A stretch of DNA of 64,000 nucleotides from Graphiopsis chlorocephala (lineage: Eukaryota; Ascomycota; Dothideomycetes; Cladosporiales; Cladosporiaceae), in NCBI GenBank assembly GCA_022828445.1, contig JAIZZJ010000008.1:682001-746000 (forward strand). Direction: 5' to 3'. The notes under the pieces are model-generated. The model made no database searches, was not told where the DNA came from, and worked only from the letters and a program-made list of their open reading frames with translations. The position numbers and the translations under genes are program-made. The number at the start of each line of letters is the position of its first letter. Within the stretch, counting starts at the first letter, position 1. Below, one piece after another: positions 9,696 to 19,514 of this stretch.

Positions 9696-12600
9696 CTACC
9701 AACCTCTCCTCTTACCCCTCTCCTCGGCGCCCTTCTCCTTAATCCTGGCCTTCTTCGCATCAAACTTCTTCTTCTTCTCCTTGGCCCACTTCTCAGGCTC
9801 ACTGACAGCCTCAATACGTCTCTTTCTCCTGCGCTCGTCACGCTTCTCCGTCGACGCCTTCTTAGCCTTGCCCATCTCCGCAACGTAAGCCTCAGATCCA
9901 AGCTTCTTCTGCAAAAGATCGAGAGTCTCGCGTGCCTGGCTTATGAGTGTGACGTACGCCTCTCCGGGTGGTTGCGGCACAGACGGATCGGTCAGGTTGT
10001 AGAGCGGACGGATGAGAGTTGCTGTGTTGGGCAGGGGAGCGGAAAGGTGGTTGAGCAGGGCGGTCTGACATTGCAGAGCCGCCGTGCGGGTCGCTGCCGC
10101 TGTGTTCTCGCGACGGACGATGGCTGAGAGACGTGCGAGCAGGTAGCCGATGGCAGTGGTGTCCTGGCCATTGGCTTTGTCTTCCTCTTCGACGTCGTCC
10201 TCTTCGGCGTCCTCTTCTGCTGCAGTCTCCTTCCATTGCATGCCGTTAGCTGAGAATGCTCGGCCGAGGAAGACAAGGTTGCGTGCTGTTGCTGCGACGG
10301 CCTCGTTCGCGTTGGCAGAGCTGGAGCGTAGTACGCGTAGGTTGATAGTGCATGCAGACTTGAGCTCTTCGACACCTAGCTCGAGACCACCCGAGGCACG
10401 CAGAGGCAGTCCGGCCAGACCACGCTCGGCCTTGGACGCCGTGCTTGCGGTGTCATTGTAAAGCATATTCTGTAGCTTGGCAGCAGCTTCCTGAGTATCA
10501 GCAACGGGTGCAGTAGATCTCTGCTGTACGCTTGACCACAAGCTAGCTCGTTTCTTGGAGAAGGCACGCTCAGGGTGCATCTCGGAAATGGCAGTGAAGA
10601 GGTCAAGTGCCGCAAGGAGGTGTTGTCGCTCGCCAACGGACTCGAGATCAATCTCAGTAGCCACAATAGTGTCAAGTTCGTCCATCAGCCCGTCAACGAT
10701 CTTGTCTGCAGGCTTGTCAGATCGGACGAAGATAGCCCAGCACTGGAGTGCTGCCTTCCTGATCGCGATCTTCTTGTCCGCGCCCATCCACTTCTTGACA
10801 GTATCCCTCAGTGTCTTCTCCCGCTCGCCGTCAGCAGTCTCGTAGACCTTTCCGATAAGCACGCCGGCCATGTCTCTGCACGACTTGTCGGTGTCGGAGC
10901 CAAGTCTAGGGATCAGGCCGACGAAGAAGGTCAACAACAAAGGCTGCAAAATCTCCTCGCCAACCTTGCTCAGCAGGGTGTGCAAGACTTCCATGACACT
11001 GTGTCGACCAGCAACGTGCTCGTAATCCAAGTTCTTGACCAAGAATCCGGTTGTCTTGGTCCAGCGATCCTTGCCTTGAGGGTAGTCCAGTACGAACTGC
11101 ACGTAAGCGCTGCGGGCACTCTGGCGAACAGATGCATCGGGGTTTGTGATCATCATGCGAGCTACCTCGTCCATGACTTCGTACACTTCTGTGATCACGA
11201 TCTTGCGGCCAATGACGGCGCGAAGGAAGCGGAAGAGAATGCCCTGGCGATCTGGCTCGTCGAGATCTGTCTTCAAAGTCTTGAGCAGGACTGCAATGTC
11301 GTTCTCCTTCACCTTGACAGATCGCTTCTCACGCAAGACAGCAGTGACAAGGTCGAGACCAGCCTTGGCGGAGTCGGTCGTGCTGCTTGTGGAAGATTTG
11401 ATCATATTGACAGCTTCTTTGAGGTAGACTGGAGCGTTGGCTTCGATGGCCGGAAGAGGCACACGGATGATCGTTGTGATCAGCCTGGCAGCAGCAATCT
11501 TAACCTCCTCTTGTGATCCGACAATGGCATCACCCACGATCGGGAGATAGCCAGCCATGTTGGCGGCGGTCTGAAGATCTTCGTGGCGTCTAACGACCTT
11601 TCGCACCAGGTTCAGGGCGAAGCTGGAAAGCTTGAAGAGGTATGATGTTGTAGCGCCCTTGCGGTTGGCTTTCTGTTCCGATGCGATAAGGAACCTAGCT
11701 CTCCTTTGATCTTCAGGCTTCGCTGCAGTTGCGGGCTTGGATTCCTCTGCATAAACTTGTCGGACCATCTCGTGACAGAAGACGAGCATGTCCCTCGAGT
11801 CAGATGCAGGGTTCTGGTCGACACCCTTTCTTACTCTGACGAGCAGGTCGTCAATCTTTTTAACCATTTTGGAATCCAGTCTTTCGGACAACAGAGTCCT
11901 GATGGGCATCATGAGCTGGCCGAGGTGTTTGATCGAAGCAGAGCGAGCAAGAATCTCCGTAGTATCGTAACTCTTGCTGCTCTTGATTTCCTTCATGCTT
12001 GCCGTGTAATCCTCAGCTTCCTTTTCTTGACCAGTGACTCCAAAGATGTCGTCCATGACCACAGCCATGAACTCATCGAGGCATGCGTCCAAATCACCCG
12101 GCTGGAACTGATCGGCATTGGTGACGAGCAGGTAGTGCACAGTGTAAGACAGGACGTGCAATTGGTAACCACGCTGCAGTGCACTGCGAAGCTCCTTGAG
12201 CATAAAGTTGAGGTATGTTGGACCGACAAGTCGCAGGATGGTGGAGAAGGTGCGGCGTGTCTGCTCTCTTGCCTCGAGATCGCGACTCCTCAAGATGTGG
12301 GAGATGTCGGTAAGAGTCGGCGCGAGTCTGTTGACGAACTCGTTCTCAGGAAGCAGACGTAGCAGCTTAGTGATGGAAACGGCGACAGTGACACGTCGAT
12401 CCACAGTCGACTCGTCCTTGCGGTGCAAGTACTCGGACAACGGAGGCAAGAATTCCTCCATAATCACTTGCTGCCTCTTTATGCGTGAAGCATCCTGCTC
12501 CTCTGTGGCCATCGAGTTCTCCTCTTGGCTATTCATCCTCGCAGTCAATCCATCGACGAGCGCGCTAATCAATCTGAGGACAACCTTTTCTTGATCAGGG

Positions 12601-15600
12601 TTCTTCTTGAGCTGTCCGAAGTAGCGCTTCATTACAGATCGGTAATCGGACCATTTGAGGTTCTTCGCTAGTGAACCGATTGTGATGACAGTTGTATCCG
12701 ACAACGTGCGGCCTGCATCACCCTCTGCTTGATCAAAGATAAATTGCTCCAGCAATGGGAGGAAGATTCTGCTGACGTTCTGAGACTTGAGCTTGGGCTC
12801 TTCTGCCAGACGACGCAATGCGCGAAGACGGCGATGTTGCTGGATATGCAAGACGTTGGTGAAGAATGAAGCTTCTTCGTCGCCCTCGACTGTGAGAGCA
12901 GCCATGTCGTTGATCTCGGTCCATTGGGTGCAGCTTTCGACCATACGACCCAAAAGACGTAGGTATTCAGCACGCACCAGCTCAGAAGGCTCCCTCATTC
13001 CACGTTGAATCGCTGGGAAGAGATCACTCTTGATCAGGTCCAAGTTGCCAGTCTTGCTGGATGCTACGATGAGAAGCTCAAGCGCACGCGCAGCACTCGA
13101 GCGGTTGACCGTGTCGTCTTCATCACGGATGAACAGCATGCAGTTATGCATCAGAGGAAGCCACTGTTCCGTTGAGAACTTCTCTGCATTCTCGTAAATC
13201 CGGGCAAAGCCATGTTCCTTGCGGTCATGGTCAGGCTCGTTGAGTCGCGATGGATCAAGCGCATTGATTTCTTCGCAGATGTCAGCGCTCTCCGCAAGCG
13301 CCTCATCACCCTTGCAAAGCTTGACCAGAGCTGCTGAGAACATCTTGCGACTTTCAAGATCACGCAGACGAGAGAACAGCCCAGAGATTGACTCATAGAC
13401 TGTCTTCGGCGGAGTAGCACCGCCCATAGTGTCCAGCAAAGGCATCATGGTACGGACCAGACCAGCTTTCACAGAAGGGTGCACAAAGTTACCAGGCTGG
13501 CGAAGCAGATTCGCGCAGACCTGGATGACCTCTTCAGCTTGCCTGGGATCAGTGATGCGCTCAGCAAGCTTGGTGGTGCTCTTCACGCAGGTAGAAAGCA
13601 AGTCACCTGCAGGCTGCTGCAAGCTCAAGATGCCGGAAATGCTTGCCACGAATGCTGATACGTATGGCTGGAAGGTGGCGGTGACGGCGCTGTTCAGCAC
13701 CAACTTGTCGAGGACTTCCTTCAGGATAAAGATCTTCACTTCATTCTGTGCGCCCGAGTGTCCTAGCAGCTCGGCCAATCCATTGAGAATGCGAGCATCT
13801 TCGAATAGGTGCGTGGAATGCACTGTAGATTTGCTCCAGGCCGAGAACAGCTTGAGCATCGCCGAAATGCCTTGCAAGTTTTCCGTTGCAAAGTTCTCCA
13901 TGCGCGGCGAGATCAACTCCGCCACAGTGGTCTTTCCTTGAGTTGAAAGATCAAGGTTCTCGTTGTCGGCGAAGATTTTGACAATACACTGCAGACCGGT
14001 CTGGCGAATGGCTCTCAAAAGTGAAGCATCTTGAATTTCCTCCTTATCTTCCTTTTCGAGTTGCTTGGCGGCAGACATTGTGCAAAGGAGCGCTGTGTTT
14101 GCCAGCTGGACCGCGTAGGGTTCCAGTCCAGATCCTAAGGTCGCAAGCATATCGTTGACCATGTTGAGCATACCGACTTGCTGGCGTAGAGGCATAGTGA
14201 GAGATTCAGCGGACACGGATTCGCCCTCTTGCAGGGTCTTGGAGGTCGCGATGTCGATAAAGCCACCAAGAACTTCCGGCTCGAATCGTGATAGCGCAAC
14301 AAAGATAGCTTTACGTCGAGAGTTCTGATTGTCTTTGGCACTGCCAACTGCTCTTCCGTACAAGAGGCGAAGTAGGACAGGCATGACAGCTGCATGGTCG
14401 GCAGGTTTGAGCGCTTCGTCACCTTCACCTTGCAAGAATACAGAGATTTCTTCGCGGAACCTTGCGTCGTCCAGGAAGTTGTTCAGATGTTCCTCGGAGC
14501 GTCTGAGAGCTGGTTCTTTCCATGCCAGGATGGCTTTGAGTGCCGATGTTTGGATCTCTACGTCACCATTTGCACAGAGCTTTAGCAAGGCTTCGTGCAC
14601 CTCTGAGGCTCGGTACAGCACTCTCGGGTTGTTGAATTTAGCAACCACTGCAAGCATGGCTTTCTGATCCTTACGCGCCCATCGCTCATTATCGGAAGCT
14701 TGGTCTTCTTCCTCCACTGATCCAGCCCATTGCAATAAGATGGGAACGAGCAGACGAGATCTCTTTTCTGCAAGATGTGGACTCCTGTCCAACACCTTCA
14801 AAGCTTGCGTTCTAGTTGTAGCAGTGTTGGTGGACATGCGCTGATGATGAAGCCGGAAAGCCTGTTCCGGCGGTGGGTAGCCACCGTATGGCTCGTCGAA
14901 TGCTTGTTTAGCGATTGCGCCAACTGCGGCCAGGTTGGAACATTCAAAGTCTGACGCAATATGGGCCTGTTCGGTGTCGAGTGTAATCGGTTGCGGACAT
15001 TCGTCATCCAGTTCTTGCTTGTTCTTCTGGCCCTCCAGCCAGGACTGTGTAAGTGCAACAATCGTCTCCTCGCCAACTGCCGTTTGGCACATGGACGAAA
15101 GGGCTTCGATCGAGTCGGTCCAAGCTTGTGAAAGTCGGACATGGAGTAGGCCGAAGCAGAATGTAGGCATCGCTTTCTCCATGATCTTGTCGCCGCCCGC
15201 ACTCTTATAAGCTGTTGTCAGTCTGCGAATGTTCATGGAGATGCTTCGCGCAGTCTCGATGTTCAATGGGGTAGACTCGATCAGAATTGCAATGCTGAGT
15301 GTTTCTGGTACATCCTGTCCCCTGCTTTTGTAGATTGCCTCCAGGATGTCCAAACTGTCAGATCGAAGTGGATGTGAAGGTAGGGCTAATGACCGGACAA
15401 GGGTATCTATTAGTACGTCCATGTGTTCTCCCGAAAGATCCAGATCCTCATTTGTCTTGATCAACTTCAGCATACTGAAGTAAAATGGCGGCAGGCCAAA
15501 GGCGTGAGCGCTGTGCGAGCACAATTGAGACCAGTACGCAGCTACTGGCGATGAGATGCTCACTGCGGCGAACAAGGCGTTGCCCAAGCTGAAATCTGTG

Positions 15601-17273
15601 AGCATCGTATTTGTGGATCCTTCGGAGGCCTCCAATCCAGACTTCACCAGGCGAGCCAGGATCTTCCTCATGCGCTCCTCGTTCGCTGCTTCAAGTTTGA
15701 GAATACGAGAAGTGTTCAATGCGAGATTTGCAGACGCAATATTCTCGGCGCTGACATCGGCTTTCCCTGAATCCAGTGATTCGAGCTGCTCTAGAACATA
15801 CTGCTGCATTTCCTTTGGGCATTGCATCTTGGTGTCCGGTCCTGATGCAGCTAGACGAGGCAGCTGCTGCAATAATGTCGTCGGATCATGTTTCCAGTGT
15901 GCGATCACGAATTTTTGCAGGTGAGGGACGAGGAATTGCTGGTATCGCTCATCTCCTAGTCTGGCGAACAAATCGCAGAAGGCAAGGAAATGTGGGATCC
16001 ATTCCTGGCTTCGGGTCATATCCAGAAGTCCGAGAGCTGGTAGTACGGACTCAATTGGTGCAGACTGCATGATAACTGCCAACGACGAAAGGACCTGTGA
16101 CTTTGTCTTCGCGTTGTATAGCGGCTGCTTCGTTCCCGCCTTCACCAATGTGGAGACAAGCTTGACAATACCGGACCATTCCTCGATACGTGCGGCTTTC
16201 CTCACTGACACGATTGCGAAGACGATCTGGCTTGCAAGAGATGCGAAATCATCCGTTACGGCGTCCTCGGTGATTGCAAGTTCGTCGACGATTACCTTTG
16301 CGACAGGCTGGAACGTCTCTGGAGTAGTGTAGTGAATGATGCTGGTCAGTGAGCCGATCACAATGTGGATGCTTGAACGACTGGGCGATTTGCGCACCAG
16401 CTTCACGAGACTCTTTATAACTGCCAGTCCGTTGGTGTGAATCCCGTGCTGGATACCTTTTACAGCTTCGGTCAGCAAAGTCATCACACCCTGACGGTGC
16501 AACTCTGCTGATTTGACGGATTCCGAAGCTACGCAGTCCTCCAGTATGTGGCGGATAATGCGATCCAAGGCTTGGGGGTCCCTCTCGTATAGTGTCGCCG
16601 CCTTCCTGACCAGAAAACTCATTGATTCGGCAGCAAATCGTACAATGAAAGGCTTCTGCGATTCCTTACCCATGTAGATTGACATGAGGTCGTACACAGG
16701 TCGCAGATCGGGTGTCAAGAGACGTGACAGGTATTTGAACAGCCATGCCAGACACGTGAAGCTCCATTCTACGACAGCCGGGTCGGAGTGCTTCGATGCG
16801 ACGCTCGCCACGATGCTCACAGCTCTTGAAAAGTGCTTCTCGAAGCGGGTATCCATGTCGTGTGCAAAGCGCGAAAGCAGACTGAGGAGCGGTTCCATGG
16901 CCAAAGCATCCGCTTTTGCGATGTATTCGATCAAGGTATCCATGAGCTTCTCTTCATTGTAAAGAACGGATGGTAGGTTGTCGCACAAGGGCGCAACCTC
17001 TTTCGCGAAGTTGGCGAACGTCTCGGAAAGGTTCAGATCCCGCCATTCTGCCAGCGATCTGCCAAAGTATGTGTCTGTATCCTCTGAGAGAGCTTCGGAG
17101 TCGACTTGTGCTCGCTTTCGTCTAATCGGGTCAATCCTGAGGTTTGCGATGCGCTGGGAGAAGGGTTGCCAGCGGTGGTTTTTGGTGGTTGTGGTGGTTC
17201 GCTTGGTGTCCTTCTTGGGTTTCACCACCGCAGTGGGCTTTGCCACTTTTCCTTTTGATATGGCCATCTTCAC
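9696..17273 (-). CDS. UTP20: U3 snoRNP/SSU processome component Utp20 (DRIM family)
   Basis: One uninterrupted frame of 2525 codons, matching the roughly 2500-residue Utp20 family. The N-terminus HRWQPFSQRIANLRIDPIRR and LSETFANFAKEVAPLCDNLP is family-like. Most of the protein is helical HEAT-type repeat (for example LLSRFAHDMDTRFEKHFSRA and TCLAWLFKYLSRLLTPDLRP), including the DRIM region before residue 1000, and it ends in a very basic tail (RDERRRKRR, EKWAKEKKKKFDAKK). Utp20 is a scaffold of the nucleolar 90S pre-ribosome needed for 18S rRNA maturation. The start could be Met1 or Met3 (MKMAIS). The gene is divergent from the Drn1-like gene, 374 bp apart. It has no introns despite its size. 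Confidence 0.94.
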   Translation of the reverse strand: MKMAISKGKVAKPTAVVKPKKDTKRTTTTTKNHRWQPFSQRIANLRIDPIRRKRAQVDSEALSEDTDTYFGRSLAEWRDLNLSETFANFAKEVAPLCDNLPSVLYNEEKLMDTLIEYIAKADALAMEPLLSLLSRFAHDMDTRFEKHFSRAVSIVASVASKHSDPAVVEWSFTCLAWLFKYLSRLLTPDLRPVYDLMSIYMGKESQKPFIVRFAAESMSFLVRKAATLYERDPQALDRIIRHILEDCVASESVKSAELHRQGVMTLLTEAVKGIQHGIHTNGLAVIKSLVKLVRKSPSRSSIHIVIGSLTSIIHYTTPETFQPVAKVIVDELAITEDAVTDDFASLASQIVFAIVSVRKAARIEEWSGIVKLVSTLVKAGTKQPLYNAKTKSQVLSSLAVIMQSAPIESVLPALGLLDMTRSQEWIPHFLAFCDLFARLGDERYQQFLVPHLQKFVIAHWKHDPTTLLQQLPRLAASGPDTKMQCPKEMQQYVLEQLESLDSGKADVSAENIASANLALNTSRILKLEAANEERMRKILARLVKSGLEASEGSTNTMLTDFSLGNALFAAVSISSPVAAYWSQLCSHSAHAFGLPPFYFSMLKLIKTNEDLDLSGEHMDVLIDTLVRSLALPSHPLRSDSLDILEAIYKSRGQDVPETLSIAILIESTPLNIETARSISMNIRRLTTAYKSAGGDKIMEKAMPTFCFGLLHVRLSQAWTDSIEALSSMCQTAVGEETIVALTQSWLEGQKNKQELDDECPQPITLDTEQAHIASDFECSNLAAVGAIAKQAFDEPYGGYPPPEQAFRLHHQRMSTNTATTRTQALKVLDRSPHLAEKRSRLLVPILLQWAGSVEEEDQASDNERWARKDQKAMLAVVAKFNNPRVLYRASEVHEALLKLCANGDVEIQTSALKAILAWKEPALRRSEEHLNNFLDDARFREEISVFLQGEGDEALKPADHAAVMPVLLRLLYGRAVGSAKDNQNSRRKAIFVALSRFEPEVLGGFIDIATSKTLQEGESVSAESLTMPLRQQVGMLNMVNDMLATLGSGLEPYAVQLANTALLCTMSAAKQLEKEDKEEIQDASLLRAIRQTGLQCIVKIFADNENLDLSTQGKTTVAELISPRMENFATENLQGISAMLKLFSAWSKSTVHSTHLFEDARILNGLAELLGHSGAQNEVKIFILKEVLDKLVLNSAVTATFQPYVSAFVASISGILSLQQPAGDLLSTCVKSTTKLAERITDPRQAEEVIQVCANLLRQPGNFVHPSVKAGLVRTMMPLLDTMGGATPPKTVYESISGLFSRLRDLESRKMFSAALVKLCKGDEALAESADICEEINALDPSRLNEPDHDRKEHGFARIYENAEKFSTEQWLPLMHNCMLFIRDEDDTVNRSSAARALELLIVASSKTGNLDLIKSDLFPAIQRGMREPSELVRAEYLRLLGRMVESCTQWTEINDMAALTVEGDEEASFFTNVLHIQQHRRLRALRRLAEEPKLKSQNVSRIFLPLLEQFIFDQAEGDAGRTLSDTTVITIGSLAKNLKWSDYRSVMKRYFGQLKKNPDQEKVVLRLISALVDGLTARMNSQEENSMATEEQDASRIKRQQVIMEEFLPPLSEYLHRKDESTVDRRVTVAVSITKLLRLLPENEFVNRLAPTLTDISHILRSRDLEAREQTRRTFSTILRLVGPTYLNFMLKELRSALQRGYQLHVLSYTVHYLLVTNADQFQPGDLDACLDEFMAVVMDDIFGVTGQEKEAEDYTASMKEIKSSKSYDTTEILARSASIKHLGQLMMPIRTLLSERLDSKMVKKIDDLLVRVRKGVDQNPASDSRDMLVFCHEMVRQVYAEESKPATAAKPEDQRRARFLIASEQKANRKGATTSYLFKLSSFALNLVRKVVRRHEDLQTAANMAGYLPIVGDAIVGSQEEVKIAAARLITTIIRVPLPAIEANAPVYLKEAVNMIKSSTSSTTDSAKAGLDLVTAVLREKRSVKVKENDIAVLLKTLKTDLDEPDRQGILFRFLRAVIGRKIVITEVYEVMDEVARMMITNPDASVRQSARSAYVQFVLDYPQGKDRWTKTTGFLVKNLDYEHVAGRHSVMEVLHTLLSKVGEEILQPLLLTFFVGLIPRLGSDTDKSCRDMAGVLIGKVYETADGEREKTLRDTVKKWMGADKKIAIRKAALQCWAIFVRSDKPADKIVDGLMDELDTIVATEIDLESVGERQHLLAALDLFTAISEMHPERAFSKKRASLWSSVQQRSTAPVADTQEAAAKLQNMLYNDTASTASKAERGLAGLPLRASGGLELGVEELKSACTINLRVLRSSSANANEAVAATARNLVFLGRAFSANGMQWKETAAEEDAEEDDVEEEDKANGQDTTAIGYLLARLSAIVRRENTAAATRTAALQCQTALLNHLSAPLPNTATLIRPLYNLTDPSVPQPPGEAYVTLISQARETLDLLQKKLGSEAYVAEMGKAKKASTEKRDERRRKRRIEAVSEPEKWAKEKKKKFDAKKARIKEKGAEERGKRRGW

Positions 17274-17647
17274 ATCCTCCGCCTGTGTGGAGTTCGTAGA
17301 GGCAGCCGAGCTTCACAGAGATCTAGGAAAAAGTTCAAGAACATCTCGAGAGTCCGAGCGTCTTGTCTGGGGTCGGCGTTTTGCAGCCGAGCCGACCGAG
17401 CGCGCCACCAACTTCAGATGCGCTTTCACAGACTTACGGACTTCGATTTCTTTCACGTGACATGAAGCAATTCACATGAGAGTGCATGCAAGGCAGCGTG
17501 ATAAAATTGGAGCACGGATGCAAAATCTCTCACTTCTTGAACTCATCTTCATCGCCACTGAGCTTCACTTCAAATTTACGCGCCGAACAATTGAGCCTTC
17601 AAGATCCACAACAACCACTCTGTCGTGAGTAGGTAGCAACCACATCC
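17274..17647. other. Divergent promoter between UTP20 and the Drn1-like gene
   Basis: 374 bp separate the two start codons, so both promoters must lie here. No consensus element identified with confidence. Confidence 0.5.
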
Positions 17648-19273
17648 ATGGCGCAAAAGATCGTCGTTACCGGCGACATCGACGGCAAGCTGAGCCAGTT
17701 TTTCACAAAACTGTCCACTCTCCAATCACGTCAGCAATTTGCTTTCGCTATCATCGCGGGCAACCTCTTTGCGGATCCTGAAGTCACTTCTCCCAGCGAG
17801 GCTGAAGATCTGGCAAAATTGATCAAAGGCGAGATCGAGATCCCAGTCACCACCTACTTCTCTGTTGGCAGCCGCGCCCTACCAGAGACAGTCGTCGAAA
17901 AACTGAACAGCAATGACGGCGAGCTGTGCACAAATCTGATAGCACTCGGGCGCAAAGGCCGCGTCAAGACTTCTGATGGATTCAACGTTGTCGCGATTGG
18001 AGGCAGCCATCATGCAGGAGACGATCCTATGGACTCTTACGCTGCTAAGTACAGCGATAAAGACGCCAACACTGCTAAGGGCTACAACAATGCCGACATC
18101 CTCGTCACCAGCGAATGGCCTGCCGGCGTACGGGATGGCTCGAAGAGTGCTGTGGGTATAACCGAGCCTGCAAGCTCTGAGGTCCTCTCAGAGCTATGTA
18201 CCACACTGAAGCCTCGCTATCACTTCTCTTCATCCGAGACCTTCTGGGAACGTGAGCCCTTCTTCCACAATACCGACCCACCTCGACCGATCACCCGATT
18301 CCTCAGCCTGGCACCCTTCGGTAACGCAGCCAAGTCAAAATGGATCTACGCATTCTCCCTCGAGCCCTCAGCCGAGCCACCCCAACAACTACCCGCCGAA
18401 ACAACTGCCTCGCCTTTCCTGCTAACGCGCAAACGCAAAGCCCTCGACGCCCAACAAGACTCCTTCAACTCCATGCGCTTCTCCAACACCAACGAACCCC
18501 GCGGTCGCCACGGCGGCAAACGCAGAAAACCAGCAGCGCCCACAGACCCAGGCCAATGCTACTTCTGCCTCTCCAACGCCCAATGCGAATCGCACATGAT
18601 CGGCTCTATTGGCGAAGACGCCTACCTCACCACCGCCAAAGGCCCTCTGGCCAAACTCACAACCTTCCCTGACCTCGGCCCTTCCTTCCCGGGCCACATC
18701 CTTATCATTCCAGTCTCCCACATCCCCACAATCTCCAGCATAGACGACGCCGAAGCCCGCACCAAAGTCGAAGCAGAAATGCAAAAGTACCGCACCAGCC
18801 TGCACAACATGCTCTCCTCGCTCAGCAAAACCCCCGAAACCGACCGTGCACGTCTGGGTGCAGTCACCTGGGAAGTCTCCCGCAGCAGCGGCGTGCACAC
18901 GCACTGGCAATTCCTGCCCGTGCCCGCAGACCTCATCACCAAAGGCCTCGTGGAAGCCGGCTTCAAGGTCGAAGCCGAGAACTCCTCATACCCGACTAAG
19001 TTCGCCACGAGCGCCAGCGAGATCGCAGAGGCGGAGCAAGGCGACTACTTCAAAGTCATGATCTGGTCAGAGGCGATGCAGAAGGAAATGGTGCTGCCGC
19101 TCGACGCGTCGTTCCGGTTCGACTTGCAATTCGGCCGACGCGTGCTGGGCAAGCTGCTGGGTTTGCAGGAGCGCACGCACTGGAAGGATTGCGGACAAAG
19201 CAAGGCGGAAGAGGAGAAGGAGTGTGAAGCATTCAAGGAGCTTTTTGCTCCATTTGACTTCACGGCTCAGTGA
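17648..19273 (+). CDS. DRN1: Cwf19-like/Drn1 debranching-associated protein (CWF19L1 family)
   Basis: 541 aa, single exon. Residues 1-230 form the metallophosphatase-like N-terminal domain typical of CWF19L1/Drn1 (KIVVTGDIDGKLSQFFTKL, then AFAIIAGNLF). A basic linker (GRHGGKRRKPAAP) leads to the CwfJ C-terminal domain 1, beginning CYFCLSNAQCESHMIGSIG near residue 300 and containing the HIT-like motif GVHTHWQFLPVP. CwfJ domain 2 occupies the last 100 or so residues (FDLQFGRRVLGKLLGL). Yeast Drn1 assists the lariat debranching enzyme Dbr1 in intron turnover; that role is assumed here from domain order. It is nuclear and divergent from UTP20. Confidence 0.88.
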   Translation: MAQKIVVTGDIDGKLSQFFTKLSTLQSRQQFAFAIIAGNLFADPEVTSPSEAEDLAKLIKGEIEIPVTTYFSVGSRALPETVVEKLNSNDGELCTNLIALGRKGRVKTSDGFNVVAIGGSHHAGDDPMDSYAAKYSDKDANTAKGYNNADILVTSEWPAGVRDGSKSAVGITEPASSEVLSELCTTLKPRYHFSSSETFWEREPFFHNTDPPRPITRFLSLAPFGNAAKSKWIYAFSLEPSAEPPQQLPAETTASPFLLTRKRKALDAQQDSFNSMRFSNTNEPRGRHGGKRRKPAAPTDPGQCYFCLSNAQCESHMIGSIGEDAYLTTAKGPLAKLTTFPDLGPSFPGHILIIPVSHIPTISSIDDAEARTKVEAEMQKYRTSLHNMLSSLSKTPETDRARLGAVTWEVSRSSGVHTHWQFLPVPADLITKGLVEAGFKVEAENSSYPTKFATSASEIAEAEQGDYFKVMIWSEAMQKEMVLPLDASFRFDLQFGRRVLGKLLGLQERTHWKDCGQSKAEEEKECEAFKELFAPFDFTAQ

Positions 19274-19514
19274 GTGGGAGATTGCGAATGTGGCAAGCGA
19301 AGCTGCTGAGAACCCAGTCGTGTAGAAGTGTAAGATATCATGGAATTAAAATAGAACTTTAGTAATAGTGCAAAAATTCAAGCCATATGTCGTGTGACAG
19401 CCCCACACAAGATCGTATCAATATCCCCATGTCCTCCCAATATCCATTGCTGTCGCCGGCTCGTCGATTGATTGTCTTCAGGCCCCATTAAACATCCATA
19501 TTATCCACTTAGCC

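Noticed and set aside
10575..11516. 313-codon plus-strand frame inside UTP20
   Set aside because: Lies wholly antisense to the well-supported UTP20 frame and has no independent protein character; a codon-bias shadow.
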